A DNA stretch of 64,000 nucleotides from Tiliqua scincoides (GCF_035046505.1 NC_089822.1:124678807-124742806); one strand, 5' to 3'; shown: positions 1 to 11,056, numbered from the stretch's first letter. The notes: generated by a model from the letters alone, not told the origin. Numbers and translations: made by a program.

Positions 1-575
1 TTTTTCACCTCACTAATCCTAGACTGAAGAGAGCCTTCATGCTCGCTAGACTCAACATATTTCCCTCAGCTGTTCATTATGGTCGTTTCATGCGAGTTCC
101 TCGCGAGAAACGATTATGTTTATTCTGTGGGGAGACCCCGGATACTCTTTTACATATTTTGCTTTTTTGTCCCTCTCATGACTCCCATCGTAGGATTTAT
201 TTAGAATCCTGGATTTCTAATTTCCCCCCTCAGGTATCTCCCCTTCCCCAGTTGTTGGAAGACTCTATTGCTCCCTTGACGTATTCAGTGGCTAGTTTCC
301 TGGCCTATATATTACAAAAAACGCCGGACCTTAGTTCTATAAAATCTTCTTTAAAATTTTTGTAGTTACCTTTTCCCATCTAACACCTGTTTTACTGAAA
401 GGATAAGGTTGTCCCTTCTGGCTCCTTTTCTTTCTAGACCCTATTTCTTTTTTCTCTATTTAGTTTTCCTGAACTAGTCTAGTGGATAACGGTTGTATTG
501 TTCCACTTTGTTGTCAGTTGTCTGCTGTAATATTTATAATGCCAATAAAGGTTAACTAACTAACTAAAAACTATA
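1..575 (+). mobile_element. LINE 3' end, unclassified clade
   Basis: This is the 3' end of a non-LTR retrotransposon cut by the window start. The open frame at 39-365 (108 codons) carries a C-x2-C-x8-H-x4-C zinc-knuckle pattern (CLFCGETPDTLLHILLFC), like the C-terminal knuckle that follows the reverse transcriptase in several LINE clades. About 200 bases of 3' UTR follow, then ATGCCAATAAAGGTTAAC and a short TAAC-type repeat near 553-570, typical of a LINE tail. Similar ATGCCAATAA tails occur near 56490 and 61323. No RT core is in view, so the clade (L2-like or another) is uncertain. Confidence 0.6.
39..365 (+). pseudogene. LINE ORF C-terminal fragment with CCHC knuckle
   Basis: The frame encodes 108 residues with the knuckle at about residues 27-44 and a hydrophobic stretch after it, and it ends at a TAG stop at 363-365. 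The true ORF began upstream of the window, so the methionine at 39 is internal. It is part of the retrotransposon, not a host gene. Confidence 0.5.
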
Positions 576-1837
576 TTCAGCCTGGCTGATCTATTGGCTT
601 CGGCTGCCTGCCAATCTGTGGTGCTGATGTTGCACCCTTTTGTTCCCTGCTGTGCTCAGAAAGGGCTTTGAGGCTAGGGCACACACAGGGTGCCCCCCAA
701 GGTCTTGAGATTTCAGGGTGAAGCCCCAGACTCTTTGACAAAGGAAGTAATACTGGCTTGTTCAAGGCCCCCCACTGAGCTGAACCTGGGTTATCCACGT
801 CTAAGTATAGGAATGAGTAATAAAACTACCCTGCAGCGGGGATGAGCTCAGCTTTTGATCTAATCCCCCAAATCGCCTATGGTAGCCTTGTTTAGGAAGC
901 CTCAAAGAAGACATAAAGGCTTTGCTGTGCCAGATCAAACTGATCAAAGGGAAAGCAAAGTACAAGATCCAAAACAGGTATTGATCCTTGTAGTTGGAGC
1001 TCTCTGCTACCAAAGAGACAGACATCTGCAGATAGGCCTTTGGTGACTACAGGGAATAAAATGAGGGCCTGACCCTTGCTGATCTTCTCACAAATTTCAA
1101 TATCCTGAACAGCTGTTGAGGTTGTTTTGATGGTGGCACTAGGTGAAATGCAGCTTTTTCTGGGCAGGGTTGGTTTAGCTAGTTATCAGCAACAGCCACT
1201 TAACACAGGCATACCCATTGGAAAGCAGAGAGGATACGGAAGGAGTGAGAAAGCAATTGCCAAGTTGGGATTGAGCCAGGGTGGTGTTGGAATTAAAGCC
1301 ACAACTCTTGCAAGAAATGATCTTTAGTGGCTGGGATATGTTTGTGCAGTAACTACATCATAAAGCACCTTTCATCCTGAACAAGAGGCCCCCAGGGGTG
1401 CCTTAGTGTGAATCAAGCAGCAAAGGAACATAAGAGCTGCCAGACAGCGTAAGACCAATGATCCATCTTGCCCAGCTTTCAGCCTCCCATGATACTGGAG
1501 GCAGGAGAGAAAAAGTCTGGGATGCAACAGGACAATTGCGATCTGTCCATTGTGGTTTATGGCTGGCACCCCAATGCATTTGAAAAGCTAACAGAAGCAT
1601 CTGCAAAGAACTTAATTCTTCAGGGGTGGGTAGAACTAGAATGTGGCTTCCCATTCAGGGGACTTCAAGTGATCCAGTGGATAGGATTTTTTATTTGCAA
1701 GCAAACCAAAGCTGGATTACTCTCCCTTCTTCCATAAACTCATGGGGTGGGGTGGGCATGTATTTACAGTAAACTTTAATCCCACTCTTCCTCCAAGGAG
1801 CTATGGGCAGTAGACATGGTTCCCCCCCCCCCTTTTA
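576..1837. other. No recognisable gene or repeat
   Basis: About 1.26 kb with short open frames only. No splice-bounded coding block, RNA gene or clear repeat was recognised. Confidence 0.4.
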
Positions 1838-1933
1838 TCTTCACAAAAACCTGTGGAGTAAGTTAGGCTGAGATTGGGAGCAGTTGTTCAGGTCAGCCAG
1901 TGAACTAGTGGCTGAGTGCGAACTGAACACAGC

Positions 1934-2934
1934 CAGTGGCATAGCTAAGGGGGTGCAGGTGGTAGCAATGGCACTGGCCAACTAGCTTTAGGGGGCAACA
2001 AGCTTGACAGTAGCAGTCAAAATTGTGGAAAACCTTGGTATGTACAAATAAAACCATCATGTTATATATCATTGGAAAGGTAATTTAATGCAGAATGCAA
2101 CAAAACAACCCACATTGAATTATCTGTATTCTATCAAAAGTTATGGCCAATTAACCAGAAAATGAAAACACAATTGCTTTATGGAACAAAAAGTGGACTT
2201 TCTTAACTAAAAACTGACCGATGAGACTGATTGTTCTGAGAGCCAATGAGATATTATTATTATACCACATAGAACCAATAAGGTGTTAATATAAGTCAAC
2301 TCGCATGTCCATGTATATACAGTTACCTCTGCTAACTGAGTAAAGAGGCACTTTTTCAAGTGGTACTCATCTCACATTTAGCAGGGGGAGAATAACCTTC
2401 CCTCTTCACCCCAGCACAGTCTCTAACCAATGCAGGGCGCACTTTTTATTTATTTACTTATTTAATTAATTTTGATTTTGTTGTGGGGGGTGGGCCTACA
2501 GAATCTTCTTTGACCCCAGGTAGCAGATAGATGCCTGTGCTATGACACTGGCTGGGAGGAGGTGGCAGAGCAAGTAGGTGACAAGCTGCAGGGGGGAGGA
2601 GATGAGTTTTCCCCCGATTTCGCTTTTTAAAAAGCCCTGTTGTGACATCACTTCCAGGGCGTCATTTTGAGCCCGGCATCAGGCTAAACCAGTGATTTTC
2701 AACCTTTTCCATCTCACGGCACACTGACAAGGCACTAAAATGGTCAAGGCACACCACCAGGTTTTTGACAATTGACAAGGCACACCATGCTGCCAGTGGG
2801 GGCTCACATCTCCCATTGGCCCTATTAATAAATGATCTTCCCCCAAATTCCTGTGGCACACTCATGGCACACCAGTGTGCCATGGCACAGTGGTTGAAAA
2901 TGGCTGGGCTAAACAGTCATTAGCTGTGCCACTG
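1934..2934. mobile_element. hAT non-autonomous element, 1.0 kb
   Basis: The element is bounded by inverted termini CAGTGGCATAGCT and AGCTGTGCCACTG and by a perfect 8-bp duplication AACACAGC at 1926-1933 and 2935-2942. Those are the hallmarks of hAT transposition. No transposase frame is present. The interior at about 2030-2165 is also seen in the copies near 18690 and 44960. A second hAT MITE is nested at 2690-2906. Confidence 0.88.
2690..2906. mobile_element. hAT MITE nested in the 1934-2934 element
   Basis: The 217-bp element starts CAGTGATTTTCAACC and ends GGTTGAAAATGGCTG. A perfect 8-bp duplication GGCTAAAC flanks it at 2682-2689 and 2907-2914. Relatives lie at about 3845-4050, 21133-21556 and 42783-43001. 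Confidence 0.9.
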
Positions 2935-3264
2935 AACACAGCTCTCTCTCTCTCTCAGCAAGCACTCTAACCATTATACTACACTTTCATGGGCTTTGTA
3001 CCATACAAGCATTTTTTTTTTCCAGAGACTTGATGATGGTATTATTAGAACTGCAGCATTTAACAGATGCATCTGTTTGGTTGATTAACAAAGCTTTTAT
3101 TTAACTAAAAGGCATGCCTGACATAATTTTATAATAATAAATCTTATAATTAAATCTGGTAAAAATCATATCTGGAAAGCACCTAATATAGAATTCAGAG
3201 CAAATTCTGAGGTTTCTCCTAAAGAGAAACTTGTAAGAAGTCTCAGGAAAAATCAAACTAGCTT

Positions 3265-3352
3265 AAGGCTGCAATCCTAACCACACTTTCCCCACAGAGT
3301 AAGCCCCACTGAACAAAATAGGATTTACTTCTGAGTAGACATGGTTGAGAAA
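3265..3352 (+). repeat. Short palindromic MITE-like repeat (family P)
   Basis: The copy reads from GGCTGCAATCCTAACC to GAGTAGACATGG and has an imperfect dyad around the GTAAGCCCCACTGA / ATAGGATTTACTTC centre. It is one of at least a dozen copies in the window. A partial second copy starts near 3360 (CCAATCCTATGCAAG). Confidence 0.6.
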
Positions 3353-3844
3353 CACAGGCCAATCCTATGCAAGTCTACTCAGAAGGAAGTCCCAGGACAT
3401 GAAGCAGGAAGTCCCGCACTTCTAGGTTTCATGGCAGGGCTTAAGTTGGTGGCATGTTGGAGGTAGGTAGGCTTGGGGTCAAAGTTTCCCTGCTTCTGCT
3501 GCTCCTTCAAGACCCCTTGCCATCTGCCGTGGATGCACGGCTGGGCGGGCAACGATGCTGAGTAGAAGGACCCCAGTTCTGGCCAGTTACCAAGACAGTT
3601 TTGTATGGTTCTGTTTTCACTGCTCTTGTGCTGTATCTTTTGTGTAATTCTCTGGTCTGCATTAGGTGGTTTTTATTGCCTTTTAAATTGCTTCATGAAT
3701 GTAGACACACGGAAAGGTGACATAAATCCCCAAGCGATTTCAAACAGTTTTGGGGTCATTGAAATAGTCACATCTGCTTCTCCATTTCTCCCTGGCTCAA
3801 TCCCCCGTCCTCCCCTCTGTCACCTCTCATGTGTGACTTTTGTG

Positions 3845-4050
3845 ATCAGAAATTTTCAACCGGTGTGCAACCATATTGCATGTTGGTGTGCCGCAGATGG
3901 TCTGCAGGCAGGCTGCCGTAGCTTGGGGGGAGGCCATTGAGGAATGAGAACCTTCCACCAGTAGCAAGGTATGCCTTGTCAAAATACTGATGCAATTTCA
4001 GCACCTTGTCAGTATGCCACGAGATGCAAAAAGGTTGAAAATTACCGTTT
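3845..4050. mobile_element. Old hAT MITE, ATTTTCAACC family
   Basis: The ends read ATTTTCAACCGGTGTGC and AAAAGGTTGAAAATTACC, and inside is a GGTATGCCTTGTCA block as in the other family copies. No clean target duplication remains, so the copy is degenerate. Confidence 0.5.
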
Positions 4051-4062
4051 TAGATTGCCAAT

Positions 4063-4385
4063 ATCCAAACCGCAGCCCAAAGTGCGCAGGAATATTCATT
4101 CTGGGCATGGCAGTGGCAAAACCTTACCATTCCACCCCACAGCCACCTGCTCTCACACCAGATCTCTGTGCTGGGGAGCCACTTTGGCTGCATACTGCCC
4201 AGAAGGCTCTGTGCCCCAGATTCATGGGGAAGCAGTTCCCTGGTGTGAGGCTCTGCAGTGATCCAGTGCGAAAACTGGTGGCCGGGGCAGAACTGTAAGG
4301 CTTCCCCACCTCAGCGCCATGCCTGGAATGAATATTCCAGTTCATTGAATCCAGTTTATGGGCTGGAGTTTGGAGGCCCATGTTA
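4063..4385. mobile_element. Long palindromic MITE
   Basis: Nearly matching inverted arms lie at 4089-4111 (GGAATATTCATTCTGGGCAT...) and 4316-4338 (...GAATGAATATTCC). Weaker pairing extends outward to about 4063 (ATCCAAACCGCAGCCCA) and about 4385 (GGGCTGGAGTTTGGAGG). It has no coding capacity. The superfamily cannot be fixed because no target duplication was found. Confidence 0.6.
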
Positions 4386-4390
4386 TAGAT

Positions 4391-4748
4391 CAGGGGTGCA
4401 CAAACCCCAGCCCTGGGGCCAATTGCGGCCCTCAAGGCCTCTCAGTGCGACCCTCAGTGAGCCCCCAGTCTCCAATGAGCCTCTGGCCCTCCAGAGATTT
4501 GTTGGAGCCCACACTGGCCCGACGCAACTGCTCTCAGCGTGAGGGCAACTGTTTGGCCTCTTGCATGAGCTGTAGGATGAGGGCTCCTTCCACTGCTTGC
4601 TGTTTCACGTCTGTGATGCAGCAGAGGCAGCAAAGGAAAGGCCAGCCTTGCTTTGTAGAAGGCCTTTTTTAGGCCTTGAGCTATTGCAAGACCTTCATTC
4701 ATTCATATAAGTTCATCTTTAATATATTCATTTATGTACATTTATGTA
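4391..4748. mobile_element. hAT MITE, 5' part only
   Basis: Starts CAGGGGTGCACAAACCC and resembles the start and the CATTCATTCAT-type middle of the complete hAT MITE at 58316-58609. Its right half is not found before or after the LINE that begins at 4752, so the element is truncated next to that LINE. Confidence 0.5.
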
Positions 4749-5350
4749 CATCCGGGTAGATGGGACTCGTCAGCCTAGGAAGGCAGCTCATCTAAGAGAA
4801 GGAAACTCTGACCTCAAACCTCCACTGCCTTGTGGCTACATCCAGTTGTGGAAAAGGCTTCAGGAGTCAACCTCGAGGCAAAATCCGGAGCCGGAGTCCC
4901 TTAGGCAGTTCATGGCTGAACACAGTCACGTTCTGGCAACTCCTGCGACGCCGCTGGAACCAACCGTATTGGCTTCTGCCTTTCCATTGGACCATTCCAG
5001 CGACGTGGAGAGGGGGGATTTGCTGCATGGGTAACAGCCTATCCTCCATACCTTCTTTACCCAGGCTTCGCGCACTGGAGAGGACACTCCAACTTCACCA
5101 TACGGCGTTGGCACAACACGGGAAGCAGCAGTTTACCGGTTATAAGTCTTTGCTCGATTGGCGTAGAGCATGACGCCAGGGGCTGCTTCCGACGGTGGGA
5201 GAGATCATTGCATCTCATTGGGCAGCTACCGCCCGCCTTAAGCTGGGCAGTCCCCAGCCAGTAAGGTGTTGCCTCGCCACGGTCCGTTAACCTCATGGGG
5301 TGCATGGGGTTTAGGGTGAAAACCGACAAGCGGATCGACAACTCTGCACC

Positions 5351-7006
5351 ATGCAACAGAAAACTACTGCCCTAAAGCTGGGCACCTGGAACGTTAGGAC
5401 AATGACACCTGGCTTCTCTGATGACCTGCAAGAAATAGACGACGCACGCAAAACAGCTGTCATCGACATGGAGCTGAGCAGACTGCAGATGGACATCGTC
5501 GCCCTTCAAGAGACTAGGCTGCCAGATTCCGGATCTGTCAAGGAGAGAAATTTCTCATTTTTCTGGCAGGGAAAACCACCAAACGAAACCAGGGAACATG
5601 GTGTTGGCTTTGCGGTCAGAAATACCCTGCTGAAATCCATCATCCCACCTACTGTGGGAAGTGAAAGAATTTTGTCCCTGCAGCTCCAGTCATCAGCAGG
5701 ACCTGTCACTCTCATCAGTGCTTATGCACCGACTCTGTCGTCTCCAGCAGAAGCCAAAGACAAATTCTATGATGACTTGGCCACCACTGTCAAGAAAATC
5801 CCTGTAAAAGAGCCATTGTTCATCCTCGGCGATTTCAATGCTAGAGTTGGTGCTGATAACAGTTCATGGCCCACTTGCTTAGGTCAGTTTGGCACTGGGA
5901 GGATGAACGAAAATGGCCAACGCCTGCTAGAGTTTTGCTGTCATCACGGTCTCTGTGTCAGCAACACATTCTTCAACACAAAGCCCCAACATAGAGTCTC
6001 TTGGAGACATCCAAGATCAAAGCACTGGCACCAGCTCGACCTGATCCTCACCAGACGCTCCAGCCTTCCCAGCATCAAGATCACACGCAGTTATCATGGT
6101 GCTGCCTGCGACACTGACCACTCCCTGGTGTGCAGCAGAGTGAAACTGCAAACAAAGCGACTGTATCACACGAAAAAGGAAGGAAGACCTCGCATTGATA
6201 CCAGCAAGACCCGGGATCAGAGAAAAGTGGAGGAATTTGCACAAGCGCTTGAGGAATCTCTTCCAGGCCCGGCCGACGCAAACGCATCCAACAGATGGGA
6301 ACATTTCAAGAATACCGTTTACAACACCGCCTTGTCCATATTCGGCAAGAAGACCAACAAGGCGGCAGACTGGTTTGAAGCCCACTCTGAGGAGTTGACA
6401 CCAGTCATTGAGGAAAAGAGGAGAGCTCAAGCAGCATACAAGGCCTGTCCCAGTGAGCGCAACCTGCAGGTCCTCCGAACTGCTCGCAGCAAAGTCCAAC
6501 AGACTGCCAGGAGATGTGCTAACGACTACTGGCTCCAGCTCTGTTCCGAGATACAGATAGCAGCTGACACGGGCAACATCAAGGGGATGTATGATGGTAT
6601 CAAGCAGGCCCTAGGTCCAACACAGAGGAAAATTGCCCCTCTGAAGTCTGCCACAGGCGAGGTCATCCAGGATCGGGCGCAGCAGATGGAACGCTGGGTG
6701 CAGCACTACTCTGAGCTATATTCCAGAGAAAATGTAGTCACCGAAGAAGCACTGAACAACATTGAGTGCCTGCCTGTGCTGGAAGAGCTTGACAGTGAAC
6801 CAACCCTAGAAGAACTTCACGTGGCCCTGGACTCCCTTGCCTTTGGCAAGGCACCTGGAAAAGACAGCATCCCTGCTGAAGTCCTAAAATGCTGCAAAGA
6901 GATCATCGTCACTGAGCTGCATGAAATCCTCTGTCTCTGCTGGAGAGAAGGTACCTCAAGACATGAGGGATGCAAACATCATCACGCTGTACAAGAACAA
7001 AGGTGA
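5351..7006 (+). pseudogene. LINE ORF, endonuclease and start of RT
   Basis: The 551-codon frame begins with the endonuclease signature LGTWNVRTM (about residues 10-18). It continues with ALQETRLPDSG (about 52-62), SAYAPT, a conserved ILGDFNARVGAD (about 157-168) and a TDHSLV block near residues 256-261, the usual order of an apurinic/apyrimidinic-type endonuclease. Near the C-terminus LAFGKAPGKDSIPAEVL is the entry to the reverse transcriptase. The frame then shifts near 6950, and the true protein continues in the frames at 6921-7080 and 7160-8545. The real start probably lies a little upstream, near 5296, by comparison with copy 2. Confidence 0.85.
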
Positions 7007-7159
7007 CAGGGGTGACTGCAACAACTACCGCGGCATCTCTCTCCTTAGCGTTGTAGGAAAGCTGTTTGCCCGAGTTGTATTAAGAGGCTCCAGGTACTTG
7101 CAGAGAGCGTCTATCCAGAATCGCAGTGTGGATTCCGAGCCAACAGGTCCACCACTGAT

Positions 7160-8545
7160 ATGGTATTCTCCCTTAGACAACTGCAGGAGAAATGCAGGGA
7201 ACAACGACAGCCACTCTTTATAGCCTTCATAGATCTCACAAAGGCTTTCGACCTGGTCAGCAGAGACGGCCTCTTCAAGATTCTTCCCAAGATTGGATGT
7301 CCACCCAGGCTCCTCAGCATCATCAGATCTTTCCACAAGGACATGAAGGGCACTGTTGTCTTCGATGGCTCCACATCAGACCCTTTTGACATCCGAAGCG
7401 GAGTGAAGCAGGGCTGTGTTCTTGCACCAACCTTGTTTGGGATTATCTTCGCTGTCCTGCTGAAGCAGGCCTTTGGAACTGCAACAGAAGGCATCTATCT
7501 CCGGACCAGATCAGACGGAAAGCTCTTCAACCTCTCCAGACTGAGAGCAAAATCCAAAGTCCAGCTGAAATGTCTGCGTGACTTCCTCTTTGCCGACAAT
7601 GCAGCTGTCACTACCCACTCTGCCAAAGATCTCCAGCAGCTCATGGATCGTTTTAGCAAGGCCTGCCAAGATTTTGGACTGACAATCAGCCTGAAGAAAA
7701 CACAGGTCATGGTTCAGGATGTGGACTCACCTCCCTGCATTACAATCTCTGAGCGTGAACTGGAGGTTGTCCATGACTTTGTGTACCTTGGCTCAACGAT
7801 CTCCGACACTCTTTCTCTCGATACCGAGGTAAACAAGCGCATCGGTAAAGCAGCTACCACGTTTTCCAGACTCACAAAGAGAGTCTGGTCCAACAAGAAG
7901 CTGACGGAACATACCAAGATCCAGGTCTACAGAGCTTGCGTCCTGAGTACACTTCTGTACTGCAGCGAGTCATGGACTCTTCGCTCACAACAGGAGAGAA
8001 AACTGAGCGCTTTCCACATGCGCTGCCTCCGACGCATCCTCGGCATCACCTGGCAGGACAAAGTTCCAAACAACACAGTCCTGGAACGTGCTGGAATCCC
8101 TAGCATGTATTCACTGCTGAAACAGAGACGCCTGCGTTGGCTTGGTCATGTCGTGAGAATTGATGATGGCCGGATCCCAAAGGATCTCCTCTATGGAGAA
8201 CTCGTGCAAGGAAAGCGCCCTACAGGTAGACCACAGCTGCGATACAAGGACATCTGCAAGAGGGATCTGAAGGCCTTAGGGATGGACCTCAACAAGTGGG
8301 AAACCCTGGCCTCTGAGCGTCCCGCTTGGAGGCAGGCTGTGCAGCATGGCCTTTCCCAGTTTGAAGAGACACTTGGCCAACAGTCTGAGGCTAAGAGGCA
8401 AAGAAGGAAGGCCCATAGCCAGGGAGACAGACCAGGGACAGACTGCACTTGCTCCCGGTGTGGAAGGGATTGTCACTCCCGGATTGGCCTTTTCAGCCAC
8501 ACTAGACACTGTGCCAGAACCACCTTTCAGAGCGCGATACCATAG
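7160..8545 (+). pseudogene. LINE ORF, reverse transcriptase and C-terminal finger
   Basis: A 461-codon frame. FIDLTKAFD (about residues 23-31) is RT motif A and KQGCVLAPTLFG is the motif B region. FLFADN (about 142-147) stands where the catalytic FADD is expected; copy 2 keeps FADD. Downstream are YLGSTISDTLSLD, LRRILGITWQDKVPN, LRWLGHVVR and GRPQLRYKDICKRDLKALG, a typical thumb and connection series. The C2HC finger closes the protein, and the TAG stop at 8543-8545 lies inside the tail shared with the 5S SINEs. No RNase H domain was seen. Confidence 0.88.
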
Positions 8546-8573
8546 TCTTTCGAGACTGAAGGTTGCCAATACA
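8541..8573 (+). repeat. LINE 3' tail hairpin shared with 5S SINEs
   Basis: The segment holds the TAG stop and a 5-bp stem with a four-base loop (AGTCT TTCG AGACT, 8544-8557), then GAAGGTTGCCAA. The same segment ends the SINEs at 10797-10903 and 35505-35657 and LINE copy 2. Confidence 0.85.
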
Positions 8574-8581
8574 ATAGACAT

Positions 8582-8984
8582 GGTTAGGATTGTGCCCTAA
8601 ATAAGACAAGAAATAAGTCAAGAAAATGTGCTGGGTTTGGCACATCCTTTCTTCTAATCAGAAAAAAAATATCCAGATCCACTCCAGTGCTTTTAAGAGC
8701 AGGTCAAAATGCAGCAATAAGTAGATGAAGATTTCACAGTATGCAAATAAATAAGATTTCACAGTATGCAAATAAATAAATAAATATATAAAGCAAATAA
8801 ATGTCATCCTTTGGTCAAGATCTGAACATCAAGCTGTACTGGCTGGTTGCAAAGCTGGCAACATTCTGACTTCTGCCCATTCCTATTGTTAATGCTCAGT
8901 TTGTGTCCATTCTTTGCTGTGGCACATTGCTGGAGAGCAATACCATATATGGCATGTACAGCGTGACTACATGTCATAACCGCA
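8582..8984. other. Non-genic; 25-bp tandem duplication
   Basis: No gene is seen. A 25-bp unit beginning AGATTTCACAGTATGC is repeated exactly head to tail at 8729-8753 and 8754-8778, followed by an AAAT-rich run. Confidence 0.5.
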
Positions 8985-9262
8985 AAAGAGGACAAGGCAC
9001 CCCAATATGTAGGACATCCAAGAAAAATGTAGGACACAACAAAACTAAAGCTAAAAACACTTGTACAGTGATTTCATGTAGTTGATTTAAACACTATATT
9101 ACTATTATTAAATTATATTACATACAATTTATTAATTACAGTAAGGCTATGAACTGCCTGCAGGGGCCCACTCACAGGGAAAAGGAGGACATTTAAGTTC
9201 TTTTCCAGGACATAAAAAAGAGGACATATCCTGGAAAAAGAGGACATCTGGGCCTGTATTGC
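8985..9262. repeat. Probable old DNA transposon relic with GAGGACAT motifs
   Basis: The motifs GAGGACA and TAGGACAT/AGGACAC recur at both ends (about 8985-9040 and 9186-9252) around an AT-rich middle. This suggests an old MITE of a common amniote type. No clean termini or duplication were found. Confidence 0.3.
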
Positions 9263-10796
9263 TTCTCCATTACAGTTTGCTGTGTTATTGTAGCAGGGTT
9301 CAACACAGAGACACTGTTGTCACCTAATAGCCATAATTAATAGTGAATGTTCAGTATGATAGGAAAGCAAGAAAGCTCATGCTCCTAGACTGTGCTCATC
9401 TATTGGCTCTGGCTCTGCAGAAGCACACATGAGTAATAGCCTGGGACAAGGGTGGGGGTGTGTGAGAGAGAAAATAGATGTACAACAGCCAGGGCTTGTC
9501 AACTGATTTCATGGTTTTGGATGATTAAAGCCATCTAACTTGTAGCTTGCCAACCAATTAATCAATTAAGTCCTGAAAAATGCAGCAGAATCTCAATGCA
9601 ACATGACATCATTTTCATAATTTTCATTTCAGACAAGTGTATTTCCTTTATTCAGTCAGTTTTAATCTGCAAGCCTTGCTTTGCTCAATGAATGCTTGCA
9701 GCCCTAATGATAAGTCCTCCCTATCCATCATTTTAATGGAGCTTTCGCAGAGGTGAAAACACAGGGGGAAGAGCTTAAAAGGGACAGATTCCCCCTCCCC
9801 CCCAGGCATTTAATGTCTAAAGGAGTGCTGGTGTGGCAGAAGGTTGCCTAGAATCCCTACTCTCTAGCTAGAACCTCCCCATTCTAATCCAAAATACCTG
9901 AGGTTTGCTTTGGTAATTTCTGGCCATTTTTTTTTCAAAACTACCACTGCTTCCACAGGTGCTGACTCATGGCTAGTCCATCCATGATGCCAACTGCTTC
10001 AGGCAACAGATTGATGGGAAGCACACACTTCCATCTGCCCATGTGGTGATGGGGTGGGGGGTCCACCTCCACTACAGCTTCTCCTCTACCATTTCCTGGA
10101 TTGGAAAAAGAGGAGAGAGATGGAGCAGAAGAGGACGTGTGGAGGACCATCCACCAGTTGCTTCTCTTCCACATTTCCTCTTCTTCTCATCAGGTAGTTG
10201 TAGCCAAGCCATCTAGTTGCCTATAGGCAGGGATTGGTTGTGTCCCCCTCCCCCCATTAAAATATGTGCATCTTCACTGGCAGTCTGACTGGATGCAACA
10301 CAGAAACAAGTTTGCCACAGACCTGAGTCAGAGCCTGATCTTATGCACTTGATGCAAGAAGATCTAATGATGTGAGTTGCTTGGTTTCCACTACAAGTGA
10401 ATAGTATTAAGCAACTTGGAGACAAATGACCTGCAGTGCTCAATCATATGCAATGTCTCTGGTTTTGTACTTTGCAAACTGCAGTAGTGGTGGCTCCTAT
10501 ATCATGAGGAAGACTGTAGTGGGGAAGGGGGCTTTCTCACTCAAAATCAACACACCAAAGGCAGCTAGAGGGGAATTCAAGTGGGGAAAATCCCTGGAGG
10601 GGAAAGCGTTAAGAAAACCCTTCACCTTCTCCCAGGCCTCTAATATAGATAGCAGCCTCTGAAAGAAAAAGCATCAGAGAAAAGCTATGGATATGGACAG
10701 CTGAACTTCATGTATAGTTTGGCCCTTGAGATAAGCTTAACCAGAATTTCAAATCAGTTTTGTATGGCATTTTCCATCATGAATGTTCACATTTTT
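9263..10796. other. No recognisable gene or repeat
   Basis: About 1.5 kb of unique-looking sequence with short frames only; no coding exon or RNA gene was recognised. Confidence 0.35.
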
Positions 10797-10907
10797 GGAA
10801 GCTAAGCAGGGGCAGGCCTGGTTAGCACTTGGATGGGAGACTGCCTGGGAATACCGGGTGCTGTAGGCTTATACCATAGTCTTTCGAGACTGAAGGTTGC
10901 CAACCAT
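10797..10907 (+). mobile_element. 5S rRNA-derived SINE (5' truncated)
   Basis: 10797-10870 matches the 3' two thirds of vertebrate 5S rRNA, from GGAAGCTAAGCAGGGG through GGATGGGAGACTGCC and AATACCGGGTGCTGTAGGCT. The 5S part is joined directly to a tail (10871-10903) identical by eye to the 3' end of the LINE at 8538-8570. This is a 5S-type (SINE3) element with a LINE-derived tail. It is truncated relative to the copy at 35505-35657. Confidence 0.88.
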
Positions 10908-11056
10908 GGTTATTTAAAAAAATAAATACTGTATGTTGCCTGATACTTAAGGAGTGGGTGTGCGCACGTCTATGGGCACAGGGTAAACCTACAGATAGAC
11001 AATCTGGCAGAATATCTAGAATGAATTAATAACTAGAAATCACGGAAAGTGCTTGA

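Larger units (their letters stand above)
1838..2990 (-). repeat. MIR-like SINE, split by a hAT insertion
   Basis: 1838-1925 (TTATCTTCACAAAAACCTGT onward, then a GTCAGCCAGTGAACTAG block) and 2943-2990 (CACTCTAACCATTATACTAC) read as the two halves of a reverse-complement MIR-type tRNA-derived SINE. The hAT element at 1934-2934 lies exactly between them. This is by-eye family matching and the copy is old. Confidence 0.5.
4752..8581 (+). mobile_element. APE-type LINE, near full length, copy 1
   Basis: A non-LTR retrotransposon of about 3.83 kb. It has a 5' region starting CCGGGTAGATGGGACTC, an apurinic-like endonuclease frame (5351 onward), a reverse transcriptase frame (to 8545) and a very short 3' end. 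Copy 2 (52423-56247, minus) aligns end to end and defines the 5' boundary. The ORF C-terminus has a C-x2-C-x12-H-x3-C finger (CSRCGRDCHSRIGLFSHTRHC region). At least two frameshifts (about 6950 and 7080) break the ORF. The RT motif is FADN where copy 2 has FADD, so this copy looks dead. The clade is probably of the I/Jockey group (Vingi-like is one possibility); I cannot settle it by eye. No target duplication was found. Confidence 0.9.

Noticed and set aside
5351-8545. Host endonuclease or craniofacial development protein 2-like gene
   Set aside because: Such names are attached to LINE ORFs; this frame is part of a retrotransposon with a second copy at 52423-56247.
10797-10870. Functional 5S rRNA gene
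   Set aside because: The head is truncated and runs straight into a LINE-derived tail, and the second copy has target duplications; both are SINEs.
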